From Ophiosphaerella korrae (Eukaryota > Ascomycota > Dothideomycetes > Pleosporales > Phaeosphaeriaceae): a stretch of 49,275 nucleotides of DNA. The position numbers were made by a program, and so were the translations under genes. The stretch is from assembly GCA_028456385.1 (NCBI GenBank), contig JALNQF010000312.1, positions 1 through 49,275 on the forward strand, read 5' to 3'. Below the pieces are notes generated by a model. It did not search any database. It had not been told where the DNA came from and worked only from the letters and a program-made list of their open reading frames with translations. Shown piece after piece: positions 24,118 through 34,296 of the stretch (positions are counted from its first letter, which is position 1; each line of letters begins with the position of its first letter).

Positions 24118-27100
24118 TAGAGCTGGGCTCGTGTGGATCCCCAGCGGCGTTGAAATATTTAGTAGATTTACCGTCCGTCTTTGAGGGTCAGAGGGTTCAA
24201 TGCTCAGGCGTTTCGGTGTTATTGCGTTCCCTGTCCGCATAGATATTGCGGGAGGACTCCTGCTTAATCAATAGCCACTTGGTAGTCATCTAATCGGGGT
24301 TATAATTGTTTGCGAAATACCTTAACAACGCTCCTGGACGGAGCTAGGTGCTCGACACCAGGCTTCGAACGGCGATTTCCGCCATTTCTTGGCGGTATCC
24401 CTCCAAGTACGCGGCAAGAGGCCTTCTTGTGAGCGAGCAGCAATCTGGGGATGTGCACATATCCTGGAGAACTTGATGAATTGAAAACAAAAGAGGGGCT
24501 ATCTACATAAATAATGAGGGAGGTGAGCTCCCAGGTTGAATTGTAAGTTTGGCAAGGATCGGCAGAGGGATCAGCGACGGCGCTGCTCGGTTACACTTCT
24601 AGATCTACCGGGACACGGTGAAATACCTCAACACCCACCAAACTAAACCTCACGGATTGCCAGTTCTTGAATTCATCAGGCTTCATACCAACTACAGTGT
24701 AGGCTGATGAAAGCTGGAACTGACAAATTTTAGCTCCTTGGTGAAGACCCTAGGTAAGGTCTTTCGCAAACCACTTCAGTCAATAAAAAGCATAAACTCG
24801 CCACCAAGAGCAGGGAAGGTAGCCGACCCGCTCTGGCCATACCCTTGCGCAAGCGGCGTCGGTGCTGCCAGTTGCAGACTACGGATCGCCAATATGCCAT
24901 CCGATCATGACGCATGACATGAAGCAACTGCTCTGACAAGTGCAGAGAATCACGGCACAGGCTGTAATTAAGAGATTCCGCACCGTCATGCTTTCAGCAG
25001 CAGAAGTAGAAGCAGGTCTGCTCCCGCTCAAGCAGAGATTGCTCAATCAGGCCATTGCCTTCTGGGTGTCGGTCCACAAACTGAGCCAGTGACACCCTCA
25101 TTAGATGCTCAAACGGTGACGGCTCTGCACAAAGCACCGGCCGCCGCCCATGAGAATTGCAGAGATATGCGAAGATGTCCGGGTGAACGAGGTCAAAGCA
25201 TTTCTGACCCGGATTCAGGGTGGGGCCGCTCCGAGTCGCTCTCGTTTCCGGCATCTAACCTATTACCTACAGCACAGTAATGCCGTCTGCAAGTTCTCCG
25301 TGACAACCACGCACATTCTATTGTCATTCTTCGAAAGGTTCAACGTCTCTCACGCCGCAAGATAACAAACTCTATTAGAATTTACTGTGCAGTTCACCGA
25401 TAGCATGTTCGAGGTTGACTCAAGAGGCTTGGCCGGTTCGAACGAATCCAGCGCTAGTTAAGCGGGGCGCGTCGCACTCGATCAACAGATTGAACTCTGT
25501 GCACGCCAACGCTGTAAAACCGTATAGTAAATGCTTGATTTTGATGCTCTTTGTTCTTCTTGCCTATATGCGCTAGTTTGAATTATGCCTACACCTGCAA
25601 TTCGGCTCACAACGCCGCCGCCGGAGTTGGTGCCAGATAAGCAACCACCCCAACTTGAGACGCCACAACGCTCCGCAATACTTGCAATATATTATTTCTG
25701 CCGAAAGGAAAAGCTTCCGCATAGTATAGAGGCTATCCAACGAGTTTTTTTAGATAGCACCAACGACATCTCGGCGAGTTTTGAGGAGTAGCAGATGCCG
25801 GAGGTTACAGCATTTAGACGAGCGCGACACGCGGCATGCCACGCCTCTTTACAGCCAGCGACGCCAACGCTGTTAACTCATATATTGATGCAGCTCCATT
25901 TGAGGAGAAGAGCTATCCTTGGCAAGACCTTGCAGAGAGAGCTAGTGTTGTAAAGGAGTATATCGACCTTAAAGGGAGGGAGAATGTCTAGTTCTACCAC
26001 TATTTTAGTTAACCGAGAGCGGGGGACGGAATCTCCACCTGACCTACTTCGTGCAAGACGATTCATCATAGTTCACTGTTGAAGCCTTGTGGCTTGTTCA
26101 CGATTTCTTCAAATCTCGTGTCAAAGACAGAGGATGTGTGAAAATGAAAGCAAAGAATAAACGATTTTGGTGCTGCGTACGCCCACTGCTGCTAAATCCA
26201 ACAGCTGGTTTCTAGCCACAAAAGAGCCTGCGGTCGGGCCGAGGGTTACTCTAGAGCTACCAATGAGCAGATACAATCCATGAGGCTGTGATGCCGCTTT
26301 AGGACGGAAGGTCAGCTTAGGACAGGGGGCTCGTTTGAGCCGAGGAGCCAGTTTATATATATCTATGAATTTACCTAAGGAGCGGTTATATTTTGGACTG
26401 ACTTTTATACTCTTGGGTCTCGTAGCAATTCCTACCCCAGCTAGAGTAAGTGTATTTACCGGCTTGCTAAGTAACTCTTGTCTAGTAGTCTCGAGGATCT
26501 GCCATTAGCTTGACTTGAAGTCTTCACTCTTAGGGCGGCTTGTTATGCGTGAAATTGCTGTGGCTTGTTGAATGTTGCTCGCAGGTGCGGTGGATTGGAA
26601 CGAATCGCTGGGTTGGTCTTGGCGTCGTCCTTCTGTGGCGGTGAAGCACCGCCGCATACCGGGTCGGTCCGAGTGGCGCCCGGCAAAATTGCCCTCGCGG
26701 AAGTTAGCAGTGCCAGCGGCGCAGCGCATCATTGGGTGGCTTGTGGAGACACGATTTTGTTACTTCCCTCTTCCTTCCATGCTCGCCACGACCCTGTCTC
26801 CTGGCTCTCGCATGCTCCATGAAGCCCATATGGGGCAAACGGGGGAGGTTATAGGGCAAGCAGACTACAAACAACATGACGGCCCGAGACCCATCTCATT
26901 CACAACACCGCCGCTTCGAAGAGGCGGCGCTTGGGAGTGGGAGATGAAGATTGGTGAGTCGATGTGATTGAAGCTCTTCGCTACATTCTCCCCTACACGT
27001 GACTTATTATCTCTGTAACCAAAGCCTTAGCATTACGATTGTTTAAGCCTCTCACTTTTTTCCTACCGTGCGGTACCTTTTCCCTTTATTTTTGTTGTCG

Positions 27101-27518
27101 ACGAGATTTCACCATTGTGTACGGCCAAATTTTGAGGTGCCCAAAAAAAATCTGGCTCAAAACGTGCGCTATTTCGCCATTTCCGACCAAGTTGCTAACA
27201 GGCTGTGCCAGTCTCGCCATGTCTGCATCGCCACGCCTCTCCGTCCCCAATCAGTATGTGCTTGCCCAGAACATTCAGCCTTGAAACTCGTAATATGCGA
27301 GACTGTGCTTGGCGCACCTGCAGCATAAGACTCCGGCGCCGTCGCTGCAGGTTAAGCCTCATTATTCAAGAATCCTCTAGCCTTACTCCCCGAGCTTTTT
27401 ATGCTTGAAGGCTAGCGGGGGCGCCTATTCCTCGCTGTGAGCCTGCTTGCTTTCGTCATCTATTCATTTCGAATTCTACGACTGACGATATCGTGAGCTA
27501 ATGTGTTCTTACGTGTGG
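24118..27518. other. Gene-poor region; no supported gene
   Basis: Only short frames occur. The best are a - strand frame 24994-25254 (86 codons, not recognised), a + frame 25585-25791 opening MPTPAIRLTTPPPELVPDK (not recognised) and a + frame 26572-26967 with unnatural Arg/Pro-rich composition. ACGCCAACGCTGT is repeated at about 25,503 and 25,862. I regard the interval as intergenic or deeply decayed. Confidence 0.4.
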
Positions 27519-27779
27519 ACCCCCAGAAGACAACACGCAAGCCTCGGAAGCCACAAGCAAGCCGCCCGCCGATGATGTTGACTCTGAAAAGTCACCGCCA
27601 AATACTCCCACTCTGGCGAAACCGAAGATGAAGAAGCTGAAAATCCCGCTCCTCCCCTGTCGAGAGTTCGGCAGAACCACCTTTGGAAGCACGACAGCAT
27701 ACGCCACGCGCCTGGCAAGCTACGAGAAGAGCTTCGTAAATTTCGAGCTGCTCACTTTCAAATTTCGTGACTTCTGAGC
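27519..27779 (+). pseudogene. Possible exon fragment, unrecognised
   Basis: An 87-codon + strand frame without an ATG starts after a CAG-like acceptor. Its composition is typical of a fungal linker followed by a folded region: acidic/Pro/Ser-rich (ASEATSKPPADDVDSEKSPP), then basic KPKMKKLKIPLL, then FGSTTAYATRLASYEKSFVN. The frame ends at TGA 27777-27779, and a TTCTCACAG acceptor-like sequence follows at about 27,802. No family recognised. It could be a decayed gene or the tail of a transposable element. Confidence 0.3.
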
Positions 27780-29572
27780 CTTTGCTGATATATTCTCACA
27801 GAATGCTCCCCTTGATGATGTCATCTTGTAAGCCTCGTCTCAATCTACGCCGTCCTCTGCAGTGTCCCATTTCCTCGTACCCAACCTTGGCATTCTGATA
27901 GTCATGAACTTTTCTTACCCTTTGGCTCCCAAGGCAACATGGAGGATCTTTCGTGCTGCATATCCTTGCCACTCCTTGTTCTTATGCGAATCCGAGTAGT
28001 CGCATACACCATGGATAACCAAATAATGATGGGTTTACATTAACAGTTTGCTACTGCTATTGATAGGATATTCTCTATCCTAGGATAAACTGTTATTGAA
28101 AAAACTCCGTTAAGACCTTCCTAGAGGCTGTTGCAAGATTTCGTTTTCGCAGATAACTAATACAGCGCATGGACAGGAGGATACACGAGAAGTTGTGATG
28201 CTGTCAATTAAGTGTAGAAATTTATTGCTTGAGTAACTAAAGAAGTTTGAGTACAGTGATCTATAGTAGCTCATTGTAGGCCCTAGTACTTAGAAGTAAT
28301 ACAATTCATACTCTTTTTAGATTACTCCTAATTACACTACCTTAGTATTAAGGGCCCTTGAAGTTACCCGCGAGAACTAACTATTATACCTGCTATAACA
28401 CTCGAGGCTCTGTATCGTCTCTACTTGTAGAAGGTCTTAACGTGAGCGTCGAGGACTTATGAGGGGGTAGACGGTAGAGAGTGGAAATCAATCAACTACT
28501 TTGATATAGGGCCTGGTCCTAAAGGATAATAGGGAATCGATAGAACGACTACTAACAAGCCCTCAGGCTCTTACTGGAGAGGTTCTTAGCCCTCGCCAGT
28601 ATACCCCTAAGGGCGCGCTGGTGAGGCTAGCAGACTGTAAGAAGAAGACCGGGCCTAATAGTAAAGTCGTGACATGCTCTACAGTTTACCACCGACGAGC
28701 CCTCAGGTCTCGTTAAACCTACCTACGTACTAGGGAGTAGAGAGGCTGCGGGCGAAGGAGCGTTAGGCTTCAATACTGCTAGTTAGTCACCAATGAACCC
28801 TCGGGTCTCGAAAGCGCGTCGAGCCCACTTACCACAACAATAGTATACCCAACGGCCTTTTATTATATAGCGACAAAATCGATGTGTAAGGTGGTGTTGG
28901 TCGTGCCAAGGACTTTTGTCGCTTTCGCTGATAGAGCACGTTACCACAAAAGTTTATAATATCCTGATTTAATTCAACCCCGAAATAAAGACTAGATCAT
29001 AAACTATAACCGTCTAAGGGCTTGAAAAGAGTGTTGTACCGTATTGCTAGCATGTGCAACTCGCGCAGCAGTGCCGCATCAGGCGTGGCATGTGCGAACA
29101 GCAACTACTCCGTTGGAATATTGTCAAATCGCAAAACTGCGGCGTTTAGCCTTAGGGGCAAGTTACGCGGATACGAATTAGTCAGTGCATTAGTTAATTT
29201 ATTCGACCATCTTGTCGGTCAGCCTGACCCATGTAGTGCTGACTTTTCGGCTAACCAGTCTTCCTAATCTGTGTAGCTAATACAAAAAGAGCTTATGATA
29301 ACTACTTGGCACAAATTTCGTATACTAAGCTTCGCATTATAGATGTACCAACCTTACTTATTTTCAGCCCCAGAAAACAAGGGTAAATCTTGAAAAGGGC
29401 ATTGGGAGCGGAATGTTAGGATTTGGAGAAGTGTAGAAATCAACTGACTGCGATGCAGAACCTAAATTTGGACATCACCACAAGGGAGGCAGGTTTTTAC
29501 AATGGAATATCAGCCTTGCCGATTTTGGGAGTATTCTGGAGAGAATTGAAGAGTTGAAATCATTTGAAGCAG
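27780..29572. other. Intergenic; three copies of a CCCTCRGGYCTCG-like motif
   Basis: No gene is supported. A motif GARCCCTCRGGYCTCG or close variant recurs near 28,557, 28,697 and 28,798, each after an ACCRAYGA-like run. An imperfect hairpin (TAACAGTTT...AAACTGTTA) lies near 28,041-28,096. A short + frame at 29022-29267 has no recognisable features. Confidence 0.35.
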
Positions 29573-29578
29573 TATAAG
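29573..29578 (+). promoter_or_regulatory. TATA box of the secreted-protein gene
   Basis: TATAAG at 29573-29578 lies about 100 bp upstream of the ATG at 29677, with a CCACC/CCAAC-rich leader between them; this is the usual spacing for a fungal TATA promoter. Confidence 0.5.
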
Positions 29579-29676
29579 AGAAGGGACAGGAAGCGCGAAG
29601 AATGAAATATCACCACCATCAAGACCAACACTTTCTTTGTTTCTCCAAAACACTACTCCACCCTAAACCTATCAAA

Positions 29677-30147
29677 ATGCAATTCACCAACACCGCCCTC
29701 CTCGCACTCGTTGCCAGCCTTGCAACCTTCACGGCTGCCGCCCCTACCGATACGGTTGAGGCCAGCATCGACCTGGCGAAGCGCGCCCAAACCAAAGAAA
29801 CCGTCTACCTTGCCAACTGCGGATCACAGTCCGAATTCAGCTACTACAAGAATGGCCACAACTCCGAGGACGGATCTCCTCCCGATGACACTTGCCGCTT
29901 CCAGACCGGAAACAACAACCCTATCATTTGGGAAAACGCATTGAGGAAGTGCACGTTTGCGAGTGGTGTCTCGTTTGAAACAAATGTTGTCGATCCAGTC
30001 AACTTCAATGCATATGCTGGGCCGGGTGCGCAAAGAGTGCCTGGGAAAAGCCCTAAGACGTTTGATTGCTTCAAGGATAATCAAAGGACCCTTTATCGCC
30101 GTGGTGGTACCAACTGTGGTGCCTTCTACTGGTGCAATCCTAGGTAA
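29677..30147 (+). CDS. Small secreted cysteine-rich protein
   Basis: 156 aa. The start at 29677 (TCAAAATG) is preferred over an upstream in-frame ATG at 29602 because it opens directly into a signal peptide (about 1-21, MQFTNTALLALVASLATFTA). A short pro-segment ends in LAKR, a Kex2-type site, so the mature chain would begin AQTKETVYLANCG. The mature part has six Cys (NCGSQ, DTCRF, RKCTF, DCFKD, NCGAF, WCNPR), enough for three disulfides. The C-terminal codons overlap a splice donor: an intron 30144-30195 (GTAAGT...TGCAG) would give the same final Arg and then a stop. Size, secretion and cysteine content are those of effector-like proteins, but no specific family or activity can be named. Confidence 0.85.
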   Translation: MQFTNTALLALVASLATFTAAAPTDTVEASIDLAKRAQTKETVYLANCGSQSEFSYYKNGHNSEDGSPPDDTCRFQTGNNNPIIWENALRKCTFASGVSFETNVVDPVNFNAYAGPGAQRVPGKSPKTFDCFKDNQRTLYRRGGTNCGAFYWCNPR

Positions 30148-31385
30148 GTGTAGCGTCTCCTTTTTTTCGGCATGGTTTTGCTCATAATCCTGCAGATAAA
30201 TATGGCATTATGGAGTTAAGCACTATCTTTTGCATACCCAAAGAATTCTATTACTTAGAAGTCAAATTTGTTAGATGTGGCCAGTGTGGTGGTTTAAGTT
30301 TGGTACAGGCTAGCAGACCTCCTTCTGTTATAAATAACCGGATCCTTAAAATCCTCCTAGATAGCAATGTCCACTAATTCTATCGGATGCACGGTACCAG
30401 CCTATGGATTTCGTGAAATCTTAGTCCAAAAAAAAAATACATTAGCAACGACGTGATGGTCGCTGGGCTCAAAAGGTTTTACCGTTACCGTAGTTAAAGT
30501 ATAATGTGATACTCTTTTATAAATACCTGTTAGTAACGTCCCTCTATACGCGACGGAAAACCTACCGTACCAGAAAATACAATATGTATGTTTACTTTAT
30601 GCTTTACAAATATTATATATAAATAATATACTACAGCTATTTTTAAAGATCCAGTCTGCCGGTGCGAAAGGTACAACCTTCTGTACTTAGCCAAACTATA
30701 GAGAGTTTGGGTCGAGGGTAAGAGATACTATAGAGCGGTGGATTTTTAGTCTAGTATACCCGGGCTGCCAGAGCTATTAGAGCTACTCAAGCTGCCCAAG
30801 TTACTCAAGCTAAGCTACTAACCCACTATATATTCAGATAGCTCTCTAGCCTTTATAATATAGCAATCCCTTCTATATTCCTTTTAAGCTTAAATTATAC
30901 TTAGTTTATTCTATTATATTAATATTTTAAGGGCTAGCCTTAGGAGAATATTAGGTTATAAAGGGTGGAAGAAGTTATTGACTACCTTACTACCTGAGTC
31001 TAACTAAGCCTTTCTTTATATACTTGTCGAGGATACGTGTTCTTTCTAAGGCTCAAGCTAAGCCTGAGCCCGTAACATTACGCATCTTCGCACTTTAAAA
31101 TTACTATTGCGTTCTTGTTGCCGCGCCTAATTTGTAGAGAACCTCCTTTTATTGTGAAACTGGCATCTCCTGCTACAGCACTATTACTACGCTCTTTTCG
31201 CTACTAAAGACTATAATAGCTAAACAATCTACTTGTCTTGCGTTCACAATAGTCACCCTTTACAGTCCCGCGCCGCAACATGTGCTAACAAAAGACGGTA
31301 ATTACAGGAAAGGCTACTACAGCATTGTTTGGCTATACCTATACAACCTACAGCGTTGGAAAGGACCTATCAACTTTTGGCTATC
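30148..31385. other. AT-rich intergenic region
   Basis: No gene is supported. The 3' UTR intron of the preceding gene extends to 30195. AAGCTGCCCAAGTTACTCAAGC-type short direct repeats occur near 30,780-30,825. Frames at 31282-31620 on the + strand overlap the real - strand gene and are its shadows. Confidence 0.4.
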
Positions 31386-32036
31386 CTATGCCGTGTGGCT
31401 TGCTGTGCTGTTATCTCGCAGCCACGAACAGAGCCTATTCCTATCATTCGGGTCTATCCATGGAGTCTGTCCTTCTGGCCCAGCAACACCTACACTTTTC
31501 CCATCTTTGTCTACACAATATCCAACACCGCAGGCACTCTGTGGGCCTCTGTTACCGCACGCTCCAAACACCAAGCGCGACTCTAGGTTAAAATTCCACC
31601 CGTCGTCTGGGTCCACGTAATATCCAGGATCGTAGTAACGATACGGGTCCCAAATCGGAGATTTATTGCTGTTACGGGCTTCGGTGCCGTCAAACCAATT
31701 AATTACGCCTCGCATCTTGTAAAAGATGTCGTAGTAGCAGTCCCAGTTCCGGAGAAGTACTTGTAAGCACTCGCCATCAGCAAAAGTCTTCCGGAGAGCC
31801 GGGCCGTACATGGCTTTAGTAGCATTTTGGTCTGGCTGTTGGAGGATGTATTCGCGAAAAGCTTCGATCTTGGTGTGCCAAGGGATAACCGGCACGGATG
31901 GGGTGGGATTCAGGGCAGTGGACGTTGTGGCCTGAGGCATGGCATTGCATGCGCTCTGCAAAGAAGCAACAAGTATTCCAACGCTAAGCACTTTAACAGG
32001 TGACTTCCACATCATTTTAATCGTGGGAGCTATCAT
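31386..32036 (-). CDS. Secreted hypothetical protein
   Basis: The frame encodes 216 aa from ATG 32036. A second ATG, at 32015 (MMWKSPVKVL), gives a more typical signal peptide of about 25 residues ending SACNA, and may be the true start. The mature part begins MPQATTSTALNPTPSVPV (Thr/Pro-rich), then a folded region with Trp and Tyr and six Cys (GECLQ, WDCYY, GACGN, SACGV, YCVDK, LCSWL). I recognise no family and no catalytic motif. A TATAAG box (- strand) at 32125-32130 lies about 90 bp upstream. The gene stands alone between AT-rich sequence and a retroelement remnant, a common setting for effector candidates. No intron is needed. Confidence 0.75.
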   Translation of the reverse strand: MIAPTIKMMWKSPVKVLSVGILVASLQSACNAMPQATTSTALNPTPSVPVIPWHTKIEAFREYILQQPDQNATKAMYGPALRKTFADGECLQVLLRNWDCYYDIFYKMRGVINWFDGTEARNSNKSPIWDPYRYYDPGYYVDPDDGWNFNLESRLVFGACGNRGPQSACGVGYCVDKDGKSVGVAGPEGQTPWIDPNDRNRLCSWLRDNSTASHTA

Positions 32037-32124
32037 TTTGATGAATTACGGAGCTGATGACGATGAACTTTCGTGGGCTATCCTTCGGACGGTTTGTTTG
32101 GAGATCCAAGTCCAGCGTAGGCCT

Positions 32125-32130
32125 CTTATA
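32125..32130 (-). promoter_or_regulatory. TATA box of the 31386-32036 gene
   Basis: CTTATA on the + strand (TATAAG on the - strand) lies about 90-115 bp before either candidate ATG of the secreted protein. Confidence 0.45.
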
Positions 32131-32860
32131 AATATACAATTTTATAAAATCCAGAGAACCCTGGTCTAGATTATAGAGTCTACCACAATCGTATTTACAA
32201 TGCGTTAGTGATGGTACATTATGTATTGGTGCAGGCTTGAGTAGTAACCATGTGGCTAGTAAAATATGATTTTGCAAGGTTGAGCATCCTGACCACGTAA
32301 GCTTGCGATATCGCCATATGCAGGTTAAATTGTGGTGTCGTATAATTAATCAAAGTGGCCACTTTTTGCAACACACCTTTTGCTGTTTACAGAATATAAC
32401 TTAGGCTAAATCTTTGCCTTGTAGTAGAGAGATATGTATTCTTTTTCTGTATCTAAAGATCCAATTGCTTTCGGGTTTGTATCGCAAAGGGTAAACAGTA
32501 AAAGTTGTACTGCAATGAGTCAACGTGGTTTACAAGCGAGCCGCCACCCCAAAACACACCAAAAGAGTAGAAAAACAGCCTCTTGAATCCCAGCAACAGC
32601 TTTATAAAATGAACTAAAATTTTTATATATACTGTTACAGAGATCTATTCCCTACTACCTATCGTCCCTATCGTCTTCTAAGCTATAGAGCCTACTAGCA
32701 CGACGTCAATGCTCTTAGCAGCCGTGCGCCTCACCAATCGCAACTTGTTCCCGCCCTAGTACGCTCAGCTAAAATACCTTGCACGAGCTTACAGTATATA
32801 GGATTACATTAATATAGAGTTCGATCAGCAAAACAGCAATCCCTCAGAGGAGCCTAACAC
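32131..32860. other. Intergenic region
   Basis: No supported gene. Short frames only; the sequence becomes CpA-depleted and retroelement-like after about 32,640. Confidence 0.4.
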
Positions 32861-34003
32861 TAACACTGACGTTGATAACCTACGCACCTATCAAATCAGA
32901 TACTCTATACACGCGGTTTATCACCAAAATCCAGGCAATATAGAGCTAGGTAAACGCTACAGTAGATTACTAGCTATTAGAGCCAGCTACGCTGCGTATT
33001 AGTAACTAGTCGCTCCACGCGCTACTCAAAGAGCTCAAAGACGATCTCTGTCCAAGTAACAATAACTAGAAGGAGTAGGTACAAGATACCTACCAAAGCG
33101 TTACAATGCGCCTATACAGAGGAGTAAGCCAGTCAACAGAGAGCTAGCTACTCGATTAGAACCGCGCTCACGTAGACGCGCTGCTCGTCAACCTCAAAGA
33201 AATTAAGGGCAAGCTCCCTATCAAAGATTTCCGGCGCTCAGCTTACAAGTACAAGCCAGCATAGGCCCAGCGCGAGCTTGAAGCCTTGGCCCGCCCAGGA
33301 GCGGTGCCAACGCTCACGCTCGCACAACATGCCCGCTGGTTTGCACAGCTCGTGTGAGATAACAAGGAGCACCAGGGAGTGTATGCAACACTTAAAGCAG
33401 CACCATCAGAGCAGCAGCAAAGCTGCCCCTGCCGAGCTCGAGGTTTACATCGGTAGAAGCTAAGCAACTGTAGGAGACTCCAATACGCTCTCCAAGGCCA
33501 TACAACGCACGAGCTCCGTAGCCCTCCAACGAGCAAGGAGGCAGCTCAAATTAAGGAGCGAGCACTAAGTGAGCAGTACAAGGAACTACGCCTAGAGCTT
33601 GTACGCATAGGTTGGATGAACGAGCTCGGGACGAGCTAGTGTCCCGGGACTATTACAGCGTGAGCCCTCCTCAGCCGCGCGTCGATGTGACTGGCAATCC
33701 ACGCACGCCCTAAGGGCTGTTATGAGCTGCTCAGCTGCTCCTTTTCTTCTTTGAATCACCAATCGCGTGCCTACGTGACTGGCCATCCGAGCACGCCCTA
33801 AGTATGATGGTCCCCAGCTCTCAGTCACTCTCTTGTATCCGGAGCTACTGTACGCCGCGTGTATGAACACCTTGCGTCTACCTCACGAATGCTGCAGTAA
33901 TCGCTCAAACTCTCTTTTGTTACCCTTATATAAATAGATAGGAAGATTGGTCACTCAGCTCCCCTAGCAGCTCTGCCGCTCGAAGAGATGGGGGGGGGGG
34001 GGG
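32860..34003 (+). mobile_element. Retroelement remnant (gag-like) ending in a 14-G polypurine tract
   Basis: With stops read as former Gln, a + frame from about 33,020 to 33,420 gives a charged, helical, gag-like sequence (LLKELKDDLC, LVNLKEIKGKLPIKDFRRSA, EHQGVYATLKAAPSEQQQ); a neighbouring frame then continues (AELEVYIGRS). At 33,690-33,720 and 33,778-33,806 a GACTGGC-ATCC-GCACGCCCTAAG segment is repeated. The sequence ends CGAAGAGAT followed by 14 G (33990-34003), placed exactly like the polypurine primer tract ahead of a 3' LTR. No pol domains were found, so this is a deleted element. Confidence 0.5.
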
Positions 34004-34198
34004 TGTTGTGGAGAGAGCACTCGGGACGGTGAGGCGGTGAGCGCCGGGATAGACCGGGTACCGAAAGTTCCGTGCTCGAAGCTCTCGAGCACCGAGAACT
34101 CGGTTATCGGGGCTCTCAGTATAAAAGCACTACCAAAGTGATAGCTAGTAGAATCAATAGATCCATTCAATCTTCAATCAACGAGCTACTCTGCGACA
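34004..34198 (+). mobile_element. Probable retrotransposon LTR, 195 bp
   Basis: The segment begins TGTTGTGGAG and ends CTCTGCGACA, imperfect inverted termini with TG...CA ends. A TATAAAAG box at 34120-34127 sits in the right place for an LTR promoter, and the poly-G tract abuts the left end. No second LTR or target duplication was found. It lies about 100 bp beyond the 3' end of the PKS gene. Confidence 0.5.
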
Positions 34199-34296
34199 AT
34201 TATAAAGATAAATATCAAGAATTAATTAAATAAGGGACGTTACTGACTATCTATACAAAAATGACCTTCCTATATTATTGGTGTAGTCCACTTGCT

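Noticed and set aside
25425..25450. GGTTCGAACGAATCC as a tRNA T-arm
   Set aside because: No acceptor, D or anticodon arms can be paired around it.
26572..26967. 131-codon + strand ORF
   Set aside because: Arg/Pro/Trp-rich composition, no motif and no good start context; likely chance in GC-richer DNA.
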